Below are positions 23,687 to 36,464 of a stretch of DNA of 64,000 nucleotides, piece after piece. The translations under genes and the position numbers were made by a program. Position 1 is the first letter of the stretch. The number at the start of each line of letters is the position of its first letter. The DNA comes from Kalmusia sp. IMI 367209 (Eukaryota; Ascomycota; Dothideomycetes; Pleosporales; Didymosphaeriaceae): assembly GCA_027946365.1 (NCBI GenBank), contig JAPEUQ010000011.1, forward strand, positions 806,001-870,000, in the 5' to 3' direction. The notes under the pieces are model-generated. The model worked only from the letters and a program-made list of their open reading frames with translations. It made no database searches and was not told the DNA's origin.

Positions 23687-24913
23687 GGCAGCGGTAGCGT
23701 GGGAAGAGCAAAGGCTTTGGTCCGATTAGCGTTTGAGAATAGAAGCGTCCGACTCGACGGCTACGTCCCCTTCCACCCTCCTCGGACAGGCGGTTGCGGT
23801 CGTTGGCAGTGATGTTGGTGTTGTGGTGTGTGCTTTTTCCGAAATAAGATCCGGAGCCCGAACTATAAAAATAAATTGTAGCGGGCAAGGGTTGGCGAGG
23901 AGGAAATCTTGACAAGCTTGCTTCCTTTTGGGCGCAGAATGGGGCGACGGCAGCGTGTAGGTAGGTAGGTGATTGTACCTTGAGCGTGGATGTGGTGGTG
24001 CAGCCGACCGAGGAAGGGTTGTTGTGGTGACTTTATATCGGAGCAGGTGACGGCCCAACTGAGACAGGACGCGACTGCTGGTATGAGTGTGCTGTGCAGG
24101 AGGCGAGACGAAAGTCCAAAGCAGAAAGAGTCAGAGAGGCGAATGCCAAAATAAAGTATGATTTGCAGCAGGGTGATGCAGGCGTGATATGCAGATTCAA
24201 GCATGAGAGGATGCAGTGCTGGGGGCGGAGGGCTGTATATGTATGCAGAGCAGATGGGAGCCTGAAAAGGCGCGCTGCAAGTGGTCGGCCGGGGAAAATT
24301 GAACGAAACCAGCAAGACGAGACTAGCAGAGCTGCGCGCAGCCCCGGAGGAAAATTGCAAAGCAAAAAAACGGCGAGCGATGAGCAACAGGGTGAGCAGG
24401 GAAGGGGAAGAGGAGCCGGCGCCGTGGGGTCCATCCGGTCTTTGAAGGGGGGGGCAGGCAGGCAGAGTGAATTGCGGTGCACAGCCGCTGCGACAGCCAC
24501 GGCTACGGCCAAGTTGCGAACCCCCTGCGCCAGACCGGTCTGCCATGGCTAGGGAATTCATGGATGGAATCGGCGCCTCGCCATTGGCGAATTGCGCAGG
24601 TTTCGAGTCCAGGAGGTCACTCACGGGCCGCTAGGACGCTTGTCTCAGCGTCGACTCGGGCAGCCATGGAAGCCCATGGGCGACGCCGTCGCCGGCGAGT
24701 GATGCCCTACGAGCAATCCTTCGGCGGGAAGATCACGGTAGGAGCGGAGGGAGCGCGCAGCGGCGAATACTCGATGACCGCCGCGTCGAGGTGTTTTTTT
24801 GCTGGTCTCGCGCAACGACGACAAAGGCGTCGCGGGCAGCCGTGGTCGCTGTGCTCGCGGGCGGCAGATTGATTGCAGCGATGGCGGAGGCTGTGGCCCA
24901 TGGCGCTGTCGAA

Positions 24914-24944
24914 GCTCTCTCTCAGTCTCTCTCTCTCTCTCTCC
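24914..24944 (+). repeat. (CT)n microsatellite
   Basis: CT dinucleotides with one interruption (CAGT) in the GC-rich gene-poor stretch. Confidence 0.9.
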
Positions 24945-25277
24945 CCCAGGCCGGTGCCAGGCACGCGACAGGAGCTTCTGGACGGCGCCCAATGCCTGGC
25001 GATATTGGACTTCTGAGGCTGATGGTGCAAAAGGGAGCTTGGCCGGGTGATTCGCGGTGGGGCCTGCAAAAAGGCGGGCGCTAGCCCTCTGGACGACCCT
25101 CTCCCGCGGCGGCCCACCCAGCAAAGACGCGTTCGCATCGGGCTGCATTCTGGCGCGCAACTGCGGCCGCAGACTGTCGAGTCTCTGCGAACATTGCGCG
25201 AACACCCTCGTCGTCGGCGGATTTGCACACGATTGCGCACGGCCTGCCACAGGAGCGGTGCATGCGGACGCGAGCAC

Positions 25278-25298
25278 TGCTGCTGCTGCTGCTGCTGC
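25278..25298 (+). repeat. (CTG)7 microsatellite
   Basis: Seven CTG triplets; in one frame of each strand they give poly-Leu or poly-Ala, which accounts for the long spurious frames nearby. Confidence 0.9.
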
Positions 25299-25401
25299 CG
25301 CTGCCCGCGTGCGTTGCTGCCTGCCCGCCGTCCGGAATCGGGTGTGATGGTCGACTCGCTGAGGCAGCAAAGACACTTGGTGTTTTTTTGTCAGCACCGC
25401 A

Positions 25402-25428
25402 TGCCTCCTCCTCCTCCACCTCCTCCGC
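25402..25428 (+). repeat. (CCT)n microsatellite
   Basis: CCT triplets with one CCA interruption. Confidence 0.85.
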
Positions 25429-28400
25429 CCGTGAAAGCGCGCTGTGGTGCCGCCGGCGCGGTCAGGGTGTGGGTGAATGGTACCAGGCCCTGCTGCCGCT
25501 GACACTGACCGTCGTCGAACCTCCAGCCAACAGCCAACCCGCCCCGTCAACCATGACAGCCGGAGGTGCAGGCGCCTCTCGTGCCACCCCAGAATTCCCG
25601 CGATTCTCATGGCCTTGGGCGGCCAGAGAGACGGTGGCTGGCCTTGCGCAGCCTCTGTCCGCTTGACCGACTCTCTTGGGGGGCCTCAGTTCTGGCAATT
25701 GATAAGGAGACGGCGACGGCCCAACTTTCGCGCGACTGCTTTCACGCTTCGTGGGCGGTGTGCACATTCACTCGTCGTCCGCGCCAGGAAAGAGTCACCA
25801 TCGCATTGGGAAGCGGCGGTGCAAAGCCACACATGTCAGCCACAAAGTAAGCACTACCGCACCGCAGTGGTGTTGTTGGGGGATCGAACACCGTGAGAGC
25901 GCTTTTGCTTTTTTGTGGCTCGTCGCTCGAACACGAGACAGCTGAGAGGGCTTCTGGGGAATGATCTCCGTGGCAGAAGTCTCTCTGCGTCGCGGGTCGA
26001 TCCTCCATGATGTTGTGATGACTCCATACACCACGTCTGGTTATACCTTTGCAACTATCGAAACGACACGCTTCCCGCTGAAACCAACGCTTTCCATGCA
26101 TAATTGTCCGTCCGACGCCTCGTGCTCGATGCCCAAACGTACCTCACCGCCCGGCTAATTGGCCATCAGCATCTTGTGCCGGCCGTGGATGAAGACGGAG
26201 CATCCAAGCAAGCCACCACCACTGCACCAGCCACGCACAGCCACACAGCCCGCCGACCTCATCTTCAGCCTCGTACCGTCATGACCTTCGTCGTCCCCCG
26301 CAACCTCGTCTCCGTCTTACTCAGCTCGCGCGGATGGCTAGTGTAGCTTCAAACAATGCTCGGGGACCCCTATTCTGGCAGGAGGAACTGCTCAAGTTGA
26401 ACGCTGCTGGCAAGCGCTGGACGGCGTCAAACCAAACTCCATCTCAGCCCCAGACCTGGCCCGTCCACAAACAGTAACCCATCGTTCTGTTCTACATGGC
26501 ACTACACTCGGGCGCAATAGTGGGTCAGAACATGATAGACCTTCCGGCCACGATCAGCGAGGGGTCTGACATGGAGTGGCCCATAGTATACAAAGTACAT
26601 GTACGGCACGGCGGCGGCGTATAATCCTCTGTTCTAAAACGGGAACGTCAACCGCCACTGCAGTCCGCAAGTACACTCGACTGCTGATGCTCTTCATGAT
26701 GTGGCCATCTATACGGCATCGGCTTCGGTCTCATGCCAATTTACAAATCCACTATGAATCCACCTTGGATTCAGCCTTGTCGTCGACGCATTTCTCAGCT
26801 TTCCCGTTTCAAGTCCGACACCAGGCATCTCTGCATACCTAATAATTTGCCTTCCACTAACACATCCAAACGTCTGACCTCTTTCCACTTTCCGAGCCGC
26901 CTCCGACAAGTTGGCAGCGTTAGCAACCGCAGCCTAGTTTCCCACTCCGCCGTCCCCATCGATACTTGGTGTCGCGCGCAAACATATTGAATGAAGGACC
27001 CGTCTTACTCATCGCATGTAGCAAGGAACCCGTCAGCCACGAGCACAAGCCACATTCACCCGTCGTGACCGCCCCCAGCCAACCACAGCCCTCCCAAATC
27101 CCTTAAGCGACAGCGGCGGGTGCCACACAGAGGAGCACCAAGCTTCTGACCGTGTTCCCTGTCCAGCTGAACGCAATGCTTCGATGCTTTACAGGCCCGG
27201 AGATCTCTGCTCGGCGGATATCCCGCGTGTCAACCTGGTTCTCTGCGGGGCATTCGCAAGGCTCCAGTCTCACGAGTCGACGGTTTCAATCTCCGAGCTC
27301 TTTCTCGGCACGCGCAAAGGTCGGTTATCGACGAGGGCGTGGCATTGGCAAGTGTAACCTTGAGGCTCAAGTGCATGAGGGCAGTGCCATGCAGCCCGTG
27401 TCCCAACAGCATCTGACCACTTGCGTGACCTCGAGAACCATCGTACGATCACCGCAGAGCCCCGTATGGGAGGCCGGCAACAGAACAGCAGGCCCGAGCG
27501 TGGCGGGAGAGGGCAATGTACAATATTGCCAACGACCTCACGTCAAAGTCGAACACCCTAGTGCAAGGTTGCCTCGTTCGGTCGGACTTGTCATCGAACG
27601 CCTTGGGCAGCAGGACCTTCATGTCGATAATCGACACTATGAGATTCTCGCGTTGTGAATGCCCAACCCTAAGCATCGGCTGGCCCACTACTACTCATCA
27701 ACCTCATGCGTAGCCACCACCCCGAAGCCCGGCGCTTCGGGCAGTAGACTCTCCAAGGTACTGTTTCGACAACTTTGTCTCCTCCTCGGACATAGAACAG
27801 CGAGACGGAATGCTTGAAGCGGCATTGTGCACTTGTCAAACGTTGTCCAGGCGGCCAAACTCGGTTCTCACGTGCAGAGTGAGGCATTGATATGCTTCGA
27901 TCCATCTATCCATATCCTTCTCTTCCTACCTGCTGAAGTCAGAGGTGATTTAACCTCACACAGCTGACGCTCATACTACAGGCTCTAGTCGTGTTCGACC
28001 TCATGACAACGACTTTTTTTGAGCGCAGCTATATATTCGGCATGCGAAGCTTGTCTTCTTGGTCCTGCCTCCAACGACGTTGATTAACATACATGCATGC
28101 ATAATACATTCTCTTTGAGGTGCTGTTTTACACAAGTAAAGCTTACTCGTATTCTTGATAGGTATATACCAGCCTCGTCCTCACTTGCTCCCCTCGCTAT
28201 GCGTCATTATCCCATGCTTTACTATGCTCGATTCTTCGCTCAATATTGAGAGACCTGTATTTTACAAGCTTAATGACAGTGAATGCAATCATATTCTCCG
28301 CTCTTGAACTCATCCCAAAAAAAGGTATATCTAGACAATGTCAACACTGCTACTACATTTCACAAAGGTTTGGCGGTCAGCGCAGCAACCTACTTGTTGA

Positions 28401-28672
28401 TCATCACATAACCCAGCCATTCCCTTCACCGTATGCAAAAAGCAGTGCTGAAGTGTAACCAAGTGAACAGTGAACACCCACTCACCCCAGCAACGCATCT
28501 AAAAGCTCGTGCTCGCCCCAGCACAAACCCTCCACCACCAGCCACGACGCACTCTCTCCCTCCTCCGCACACCTCCAACAACAACAAAAACCTCGACCCC
28601 CAAACAGCCGCACGCCGCGCTCTTAAAAAAAAGAGGAGCCCATGCTTTCAACCCCGCCCGCTTACTACAAGC

Positions 28673-29136
28673 ATGTCTTTCACAACTATACAAACAACCT
28701 CCCCACCTACCGCCCTCGAAACCTCCACTCCCACGCCCACGACTGCCGTCGATCTACCTAGCGACTTCGACACCGGCACCTTCGCCGACCTGCTGTACGT
28801 CTCTTCTCCTCTCTCCTCTTCTCCCTCCCTCTCCCTCTCCCTCCTCCTCCACTCCCTTCTTCCTTCCGCGTACTACAACGTTCATCCTCTAACAACCGAC
28901 TATCTAACTAACTAACCATGCCCGGCACCCCCGCTATACATAGCCCTACTCACCTTCACCTCGCCTGGACGCTCTTCTTCGTCTGGGCCGTGTCCTTCGT
29001 GTGGCGCGCTGGGAGGCCCAGGCGCGCGGGAATCCGGCGCATCCTAGGTGGACGGGGACGGAGGCCGGGACGCGGGCTGGAGGCATGGATGATGCGGCGA
29101 GGGCGCCGCGGAAGAGGGGGTCTCGGTTTGCGCTGA
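28673..29136 (+). CDS. Possible small membrane protein (weak)
   Basis: No family recognised. An ATG at 28673 opens a Thr/Pro-rich frame that ends at a good donor (GTACGT at 28795). An acceptor TACATAG at 28943, preceded by several CTAAC-like branch points, keeps phase into an exon ending at 29136. The product would be 104 residues: a Thr/Ser/Pro-rich N-terminus, an acidic DFDTGTFADLL segment, one membrane segment (about 46-63, HLAWTLFFVWAVSFVW) and a very basic Arg/Gly-rich tail. The intron would be 149 nt and strongly pyrimidine-rich. The splice signals are good, but the tail looks like translated low-complexity DNA, so the 3' exon may differ. Confidence 0.3.
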
Positions 29137-30133
29137 GTGGGTGGGGACGCAGTGGGGTGGCATGGTGAGGACGTCGAGTTGGGAGTGTGGGATGGGCGGG
29201 TGGAGGGGTTGGTGCTGTGTGATGGGTTTGGGGGATTGGAGTGTGGTGAGGAGAGTCGAGGGGTAGAACGTGTGGTGGGTTAGAAGAGGGGTGCTGAGAG
29301 GGAAAGTCAAGGTTAGAGTGTGTGGTGCCTGGTGTCATGGGTTTTGGGGTATAGAGGTACTCTGGTATACGCTCGAGGAAACGGGGGATCTTGTAGAAGG
29401 GAGATCGTCATGGATTCGAGAGATTGGATTTGGAATTCGTAGTCTGACTCCAGTGTAGTAAAACACTAAAACACCATCTCTTCTTTGTCTTTTGCTTTAC
29501 CGGAAGTGACTACATATCCATCCATGGTTCTCTTCTGTTAGAGAGCTAACATCTTGGAGTATCGCATTACTCCTAGAAATGAATCTAGCATGATAACGCT
29601 CACAGATTGATAGTTGTACTCTTCGCAAGCAATGACGGTATCAACAACGTGAGCGGCGGTCAATCATTAATTGAGCAAGATACAGGCAGTATTAGCACAG
29701 TGAAAAAAAAAATCTGCACGGAATATAGTCTAAGTCCATCATTGTCTTAGCCAGACGATCGCGATAGGAGTTAATATGATGGAATCAAGACGAGCTATTT
29801 CTACACCTTAGTGAGAGCCAGCATCATCCATGGCTACTTACTTACATGATTACTTACACGAGGCCCGGTATCGAAGCCGCAATTTCAGGAGTTAGTCTTT
29901 ATTTCAGCTCAGGCTATGCTCAAATCCTGCCGCATGTATGTCTGCACCTGGCTTTTCTAGAGACGTGACCCATAGCGTGCTAAATCGCGTACTATAATGC
30001 GTGCCATATCGAACCCTCCCCCCTAACATTTCTTGCATGCAAAATCCCAAGAGCGATGTATTTGAATCCTTACAATAGACACTACAAGTCTTTCCAACAA
30101 CAATCTGATGGTTTCGGCTTCAAGGCAGGCCTT
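29137..30133. other. Intergenic stretch, no gene seen
   Basis: Only short frames. The right end is the 3' flank of the minus-strand HET gene. Confidence 0.5.
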
Positions 30134-32232
30134 TTAAATGATCCGGATCGTCGTCTCATACTCCGCCACCAGATCCTCCCACACAAACGCTTGGTACCTA
30201 AATACATTACCCCCAAACCCAACTCTCTTATACACATTCGTCTCTGATTCCTCTGTGTGGCCTTTAGCGCCCGCACTCTCGCGCCCATTCCCTTCGCGTT
30301 CATCGCTCTCCGTACGAATGTGTATATGCGTCCCCTCACTCGCCACTCTCTCCCGAAACCGCTTTTCCCACCTCGCCGTCTCCTCGCTCCCGACTTTCTC
30401 CAGAATGAGCCCGAGCATAAGCCCAGAACTATGCGCCTCTAAGTCCTCCGGCCACCGAAGCTGGATCAGCATGTACAAGTCACGATCCTGCATAGCGGTC
30501 TCATCGATCTTCGGATCCGGCGTCCACTCTGCCCCTTTCTGGTTGAAGAGAAGACGATTCGCCCCAGTCTCATGAGTGAAGAAGAGTTTCCTGTTCCAGT
30601 TCACGTGGCCCGTTGGCTTGATGGAGATGAGGACTCCTCTGACGAGGAGTACACCCATTCCCGGGCCCCACTCGTTCAGCGTCATGGGCTTGAAGTCGAT
30701 GGACAAGACCTTGTAGTGCATAGGGCTCTCGACGGCATCGTGTGCTACCGATGTACTGTGCGTTATTGGACGCGATGTCGACGCCCATGACCAACTTGGA
30801 GCGTAGTCTTCCTGCATGGGTGGAACGGGATCATCCGGCTCATATTTGATTTTTTCCTGCTCGACCGCTTCCCACATGAGTGATGCCTCGATATCATTTG
30901 TCCAGTGCCCGGCGACATATCTCCCGTTCAAGTGTTGCCCCATTGCAGCTGCTAGCCCGGCTAGCGCAGGAAGCCGGTCATTCTGTTGCGTGAAAAGGCG
31001 CTGCGATGCTTCTTCGACATAGCGATACCAGATGGGAACCCATGATCTACTCTCCTGTGTGCGAGAGGCGAGATTGATGGCTAAATGCGATGGAAGTTCA
31101 CCGAATCTTGTAGCTGTGGGGGTTGGTTCACATTCGCAGGCGGTGGTAGATCTGCAGCTCCAAGCCATGTCGCCGTCAGTGAACCATAGCACACGTGGGG
31201 ACAAAGCAATTTCTTGCAAAGTCCATAGCCGTGTTTCGAGGGGGGGCGGTGCTCGATGCAGGGAATGTAGAAAGGAGAATTGATTCTCACGCATATCTCT
31301 TTTGACGTATACGGTATGCTTTGCTGTACTGGTAGGAAGCGTTACGTCGAATGAGGCGTAAGGGCGCATTGGTTTCTCAGGAAACCTACCAGGGAGAAAT
31401 CCAATGTCGCTGCTAGGTGAATCGATCGCAGCTAATGTCAAAAGCGAATTTGCATATATGGAGCACATTTTAGCTGACTCCGTCTCCCAGTCTTCCTTAG
31501 AGTTTTGGATGATGCAGAGTTGGTCGATCCAGATATATGGGATGCCCAAGGACCGTGCGACAACTATGGCATCTTGACATGTCTTGGGAAGTTCTTCAAG
31601 GAGGAAGCCAGTCTTTCTCTCGTTGACATTTTCTTTGGTCGTCGTAGAACGCTTACCCTTCCCCCAACAATACGAGAGTGTCGAGTAACTGCCAGTTTCT
31701 CCAGGCTTAGGTATGTACAGGTATGGGTTCTGCGTAGAAGAACCAACAGCTATCAAACGTGTGGGAAACGAGACGTCATCGTGAAGACGGCAGGTTGAAT
31801 GGTCTTGTAAACAGTAACTGAGCCATTCTTTTGCTTGCTCAAGGCCCTGCTTCAGGAAAAAGGACGGCAAAATGCGATAGTCAACCTTCCAGAGTTTAGG
31901 CCAGTTTGCAATGAGTACTTCTGTTAATATATCAGCAATCGAGTAGGTGATTTGATGTTACATTTGCTAATACCGTCGTCGGTGTACGGAGTTGCCTGCT
32001 GAAATGATTTCTCGTTCGCGTCATTCCGACATTCCATCTCAATTAGAGTTCCAGTCGTGCTCATGTGATCATGGCTGATTCTGTGAATATTTTGGTCACA
32101 GATCTTGAGAGCAGCGTCGCGGAGCATTTTGCACCAATGACACCCCCCATTCGCTGACTCGTTCCATGCTCCTATATCGAACGACTTTGGGCGCCCGGGA
32201 TTGTTCTTTTTAGCACAAGTTACGCAACTCAT
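30134..32232 (-). CDS. HET-domain protein
   Basis: Second heterokaryon-incompatibility type gene of the window. Two exons, 32232-31974 and 31920-30134, are separated by a 53-nt intron, giving 681 residues. The N-terminus has two CxxC pairs (CVTC at about 3-6 and CHWC near 34-37) that could bind zinc. The HET domain runs from about residue 165 to 310, with YSTLSYCWG, IPYIWIDQLCIIQ, ETESAKMCSIYANS, then LETRLWTLQEIALSPRVLWF. The C-terminal half has the usual WSWAS motif (SWSWAST) and ends in a region typical of long HET proteins. The first Met in frame is at 32232; upstream codons in the frame lack ATG. No break is seen. Unlike the HET gene at 14-17 kb it has no WW units. Confidence 0.87.
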
Positions 32233-34245
32233 GTTTGTACATGTGCTCAGTGGTATCAATAGTGAAGCTAGAGGGGCCAGTACTATGGTCGTCTTCTGGA
32301 TGGCCAGATAGCGAGGGTAATTATCGTTAGCGGCGTGTCAAGTAGGAACGCTCTGTCGCCTTGAAAGAGGTGACAAGTAGAAGACCATCTGATCCGAAGT
32401 GCTGTACTGGCCTGCCAGAATACCTGTCGCCAACTGGGGTTTTATGCAAGACATGGTCTCACATGCGCAACGTTGCGAACCTAAGGCATCGCTCAGGAAT
32501 GAGACATGGATGCAGCTCAGCCCCAAAAATGGATGTGCATCGGCGAACTGAAACAACATTTACAGGTGGGTGACACCTTCAGGGATGGATCTCGGTTAAA
32601 GCTGATAAGTGATGGGATGCTGAGTTCACTGTGCCACATTCGCTTCGCACAACAAGGTACGTACGCGCGCGCGAAGTATGTTCCGGGGGGTCTTAAGACC
32701 TGCATAACATATGTCACATCAAATGCGACGAGTAGCGAGGCAGGCTGAAGTGTTGTTCCATACCCACGTGACGACGATCTTGCATCAATCTTGATAAGTC
32801 CTCACGTCTATGCAATGGAAAGCGCCTGGTCCACTGAATATGTGCCATTACTAGAGCAAATGAGTACGAGTAAGGGAAGCTAGAAAATGAAAGGCATATC
32901 AGGATGGCTTGACCCTGAATTATCTCACATGAATTCCGTCTACTCCGCATATCACTAAGATATTCGATTCTAGTTCTCGTGATGGGAATACCTCCCAGTG
33001 GGGTGTGCTATGTTGGGTGCATGTATTACCACACCTTCCAGCGTTCTTGTTTGACTTATGAAGTTCTGGATATCGCGAGATGTCAATCTAGTTATTGGTC
33101 GTGCAGCTGCTGAGTCGTGGTAGTGTCTCCATCTTTGTCCGCAAGGCTGCGCTCGAAGAGGTCGCTAATTGTAAATACTAGGTAGCAACTGATGTGTCGC
33201 TCCGCCAAGCAAGAAGTTGCCCAACTTGGCCGAGATGAGTCTCAAATCGCACCAAGTCCATCTCTTCCATCACAGCTTGAGCTTTCATGCGAATGCGCGC
33301 CATGTGGGCCTGGAACTCGAGGTAGTTTCGCATTAAACGATCAACAACCACATTGATCACGCTGCCACCTACAACCGGCATGTTGTCCAGCCGCATCTCG
33401 TATATGAGTTCTTTCTCTGAAGAGCTTCACCAAAAACCTTTCGGAGTGCGGTAGAGAAACTAGATAACTATAACAGTATCTGTCTAAAAGTCAACGAGAG
33501 AGAGAAAGTCTGTGCGACACGCGGTTGTGAGATGATCACGGCCAGAGTAGTAACGGTCTGGAGTGGCAGGAATCGGCTTCGCGCCTGCCTGAGCGAGGTC
33601 TCAGACAGTCTCGCGCGGGTGTGTCAGAGTTGGCCGAACGTGCTCAGGTTAGCGATGGTCGGGTGGGTACATGTGTCTGCAGCTGCGGCTGAAATTGAGC
33701 CTTAATATCATTTGTTAATCCATAGAACATTTTTTAAAGGCTAGAGTAGAAGGGAGCATATTTGATACAGGGCTCGCGATCATAAAACATACGTTTGAGA
33801 TGGCAAGTGAGGTGAGAATGAAAGAGATATGTAGGTGGGTTGGGAGACTAAAGAAATGAACTGAGGAGAGCTTTCGGTGTGACGGTTGCCCAATGTGATG
33901 GGAAAGAGCCACCTGCATTAAAGACACATAAACATTTTGATCTGTGGGCCATAGGGCTTAAGTAACACTAGTACGAAAATAGACTCGGGAATCAAGGAGC
34001 TTTGACAATCACATATCATTACTGCTACAGGTTGAGACCATATGCAAGAAGCATTTCGTGATAGTCTGTTGGTCACATGAAGACCTCATGATTGAAGAAC
34101 CTCTTTTTGGCTCGTCTCGATGAGAGTCGCACCGTCTAGTGCTGCTCCTATGTGACGACGGCGTTGCTGTCTTATCCTAATCAATGAATACAGGAGATGG
34201 CCACACACGGACCAATACTGGCGGCGACTACGAGACAGTCCAGCT
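32233..34245. other. Intergenic stretch, no gene seen
   Basis: It lies between two minus-strand genes. A 72-codon frame at 33178-33396 (minus) has a plausible helical composition but matches nothing I know and shows no partner exons. Confidence 0.45.
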
Positions 34246-36464
34246 CTAGACGGGACCCGCCATGTCTGCTCGCCCGTGCCTTTGGTCTAGATGATCGTAG
34301 TCGAGCTCAAACTCTCTCTACTCAACAATTAGTGTCAGTACGAAGTACGCAGTGGAAATGACTGACCCGTTCTCTCCTCCAATTTGTGACATCGAAGAAC
34401 AAGTACCATCCACGTTCAACCTTTGGCGTAAGCCGTTGAGGAGCTGGGAGATCGGGATCTTTCATCATCCATTGCTGCAGTTTGGTATGCCACCTCCAGT
34501 CACGGTTGTACAACTCGTGGGCCGCAATTTCTTGCATCAAATCCCGTGGAAATTGGTAGAAAATAGCGAGAAGCGTCTCTGCAGAGAAACTACTCATCTT
34601 CGACATCAGTGGCGGTACGTTGGTTACGGTATAGGCTGCAGGAAGCTTAAAATCGACGGGAATGACAGGCTTGGCATTTGATTCCATGAACGGCGAGCCA
34701 AACGTAGGGTGAAGAGGAGAGTTACTACAACATCTTAGCGAAGTTGAGGGTGATAGAAGAAAGGCCTTACTCCGGACGACTTAGATCGAGCCCTAAAACT
34801 GTAAGATCTTGACCAACCGCAAGCGAGGAGTAGTCAGGGCTTTCCAGAGGTATCATTGATAACAGGCCAGGTAGGGTATATCGCTCTGCCTCGGTCATCT
34901 CTGCCAACTTCTTGTGTGGTGCTTGAGCATTTGGTGATCCCACATTGTCAGCACCAAAGGCCGGCTCGAATTGATTCTGTTGTGGCCGTTGCCCGACTGG
35001 AGGAAGATTTGGGGGTGTAGATCCCATAAACGACATGTTTTGTATGTTACCCAGTGTCTGACCTGCTCGCGCGTTGCTCTATCGTTGCTGTTAGTCGTGT
35101 CCCTTACAGAGACAAAGTGCTCAACCTACATCTGTAAGACCTGTAGGGGTTCCGCTGGAACCTCGCATGTTCTCAAAGGGTGTCCGCGATGCTACAACTT
35201 TATTCAGTGATATGTTCACTCATGAACGAGCAACCGACATACCAGTGACGGCATTCAAACCTCTGCCCCCTAATGCCGAGTTGATTACCCTATCCTGCTG
35301 AGCGTCGATGGGGCTTGAGAGACCGTTCCTCGTCTGTCCAAGGCCAGGAAATGCGTTGGCATTGGCATTACTACCGTATGCAGCGGCATTCTGTATCATT
35401 CCGGTTCTTCGATCTGGTCCCACATCGACACTGCTTCCGCCTAATGGTGGAAACTCGTCAATGTTACCCGTCTGCGGTTGAGATGCGCCCGATAGTTGTC
35501 CGACTCCTGACTGTCCTCCGAACCTGTAATCGTCTCCGCCTCCCGAGAATTGACTTGGGGCGGTGCTCACACCGTCGTCGTGCGTCTGGTTCAGCTGTTG
35601 GTTTGCAGCCTGACCAGCCTGACCTTGCTGAGTACTTTGCCCTTGCGGCCGTTGGATCGTTGAGTGTTGCGTCGTGCGTAGCGTTGGATTTGACCACATT
35701 TGCTGTGCGGAGGTGTTCTGCTGGGCTTGAGGTGCGCCAGACAGAGAGGGGAATTCTCTATCATCGCCGACATTTAGCTGGGATCTCTTGTTTACCGGTC
35801 GAGAGACGGTGTTGCGTAGACAACGAGCCCTTCTTTTGGACTTGCGTAACCCCATTGCTCAAAGACTTACTCAAGATTGAGAGGGGCGTGGGATTGAGAG
35901 CCGCCGATTGTTTGCGCGAAGCTTGACAGGCCGCCGCCGTTTGCTCGCGATTGTGCATTAGATAGGCCGGGAGCCGCGCCCATGGGCCCACCAAATGCCC
36001 ATTGTGAGCTGCTACCTAACACAGACAATGTATTCAGCCACGTCCCGCGCAGTTACCGTGCGTAACTCACCCAGCTTTCCATTCTGTAACCTGCTGCCAG
36101 CCAGCGGGCCACCGCGGGCGCTGTTCTGCTGGTTCTGAAACATGCCCGTGGGAATATTGCGTAGTGTTTGACCTCCCGGTCCTATATTGCAGCAATGTTA
36201 GCGATATGTTGTTCGCTTGACGGTAGTGTTTGGTGCAAGAACGCTGTCTATAGATGGACATGTGTGCGGGAAATAGAGGACCTGCGACCGATCGAGCTTT
36301 GGGGCACCCATTGCGGAGGCTTTGCATCGGGCCTGACAAAGGCGACTGGGAATAGACAGACAAACGGGGAAGGGCAGGTGTGCGCATGCGCAGGGCGGAG
36401 GGCTTGCAGCAGTACGGGTGCGGGCTGAAAGGGCTTCGAAGAGGGACAGACCTGGTCGATTCAT
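34246..36464 (-). CDS. NOT2: CCR4-NOT complex subunit NOT2 (Cdc36-like)
   Basis: Scaffold subunit of the CCR4-NOT deadenylase and transcription-regulation complex. Eight exons on the minus strand keep phase: 36464-36452, 36181-36071, 36015-35871, 35784-35243, 35191-35130, 35078-34771, 34724-34367 and 34317-34246, giving 536 residues. The 13-nt first exon gives MNRPG, the common fungal start. The first two thirds are Gln/Gly/Asn-rich and disordered, with the short motifs EFPSL and EFPPLG. The conserved part runs from GLLSMIPLESPDYSSLAVG through LGLDLSRPDNSPLHPTF and ETLLAIFYQFPRD to AHELYNRDWRWH, KVERGWYLFFD, and finally REFELDYDHLDQR, which appears only when the last intron (34366-34318) is removed. 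This is the full NOT2/3/5 C-terminal domain, so the gene looks intact. Confidence 0.93.

Larger units (their letters stand above)
23687..28672. other. About 5 kb without a convincing gene, GC-rich in its first half
   Basis: From about 24000 to 26350 the sequence is visibly GC-richer than its surroundings and full of long overlapping frames on both strands, with Arg/Ala/Pro/Ser low-complexity translations. None shows a domain or an exon structure. From 26350 to 28600 frames are short. The left edge is the promoter and leader of the 679-residue protein. The region may hold regulatory sequence, a long untranslated leader, a noncoding RNA or a fast-evolving gene. Confidence 0.4.

Noticed and set aside
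24645..25610. 321-codon frame on the minus strand, with several others overlapping on both strands
   Set aside because: Arg/Ala/Pro-rich low complexity caused by GC-rich DNA and CTG/CCT repeats; no domain, no matching exon structure, equal-length frames on the opposite strand.
27152..27658. 168-codon frame on the plus strand
   Set aside because: No family likeness, random-looking composition, no conserved-looking start or splice partners.
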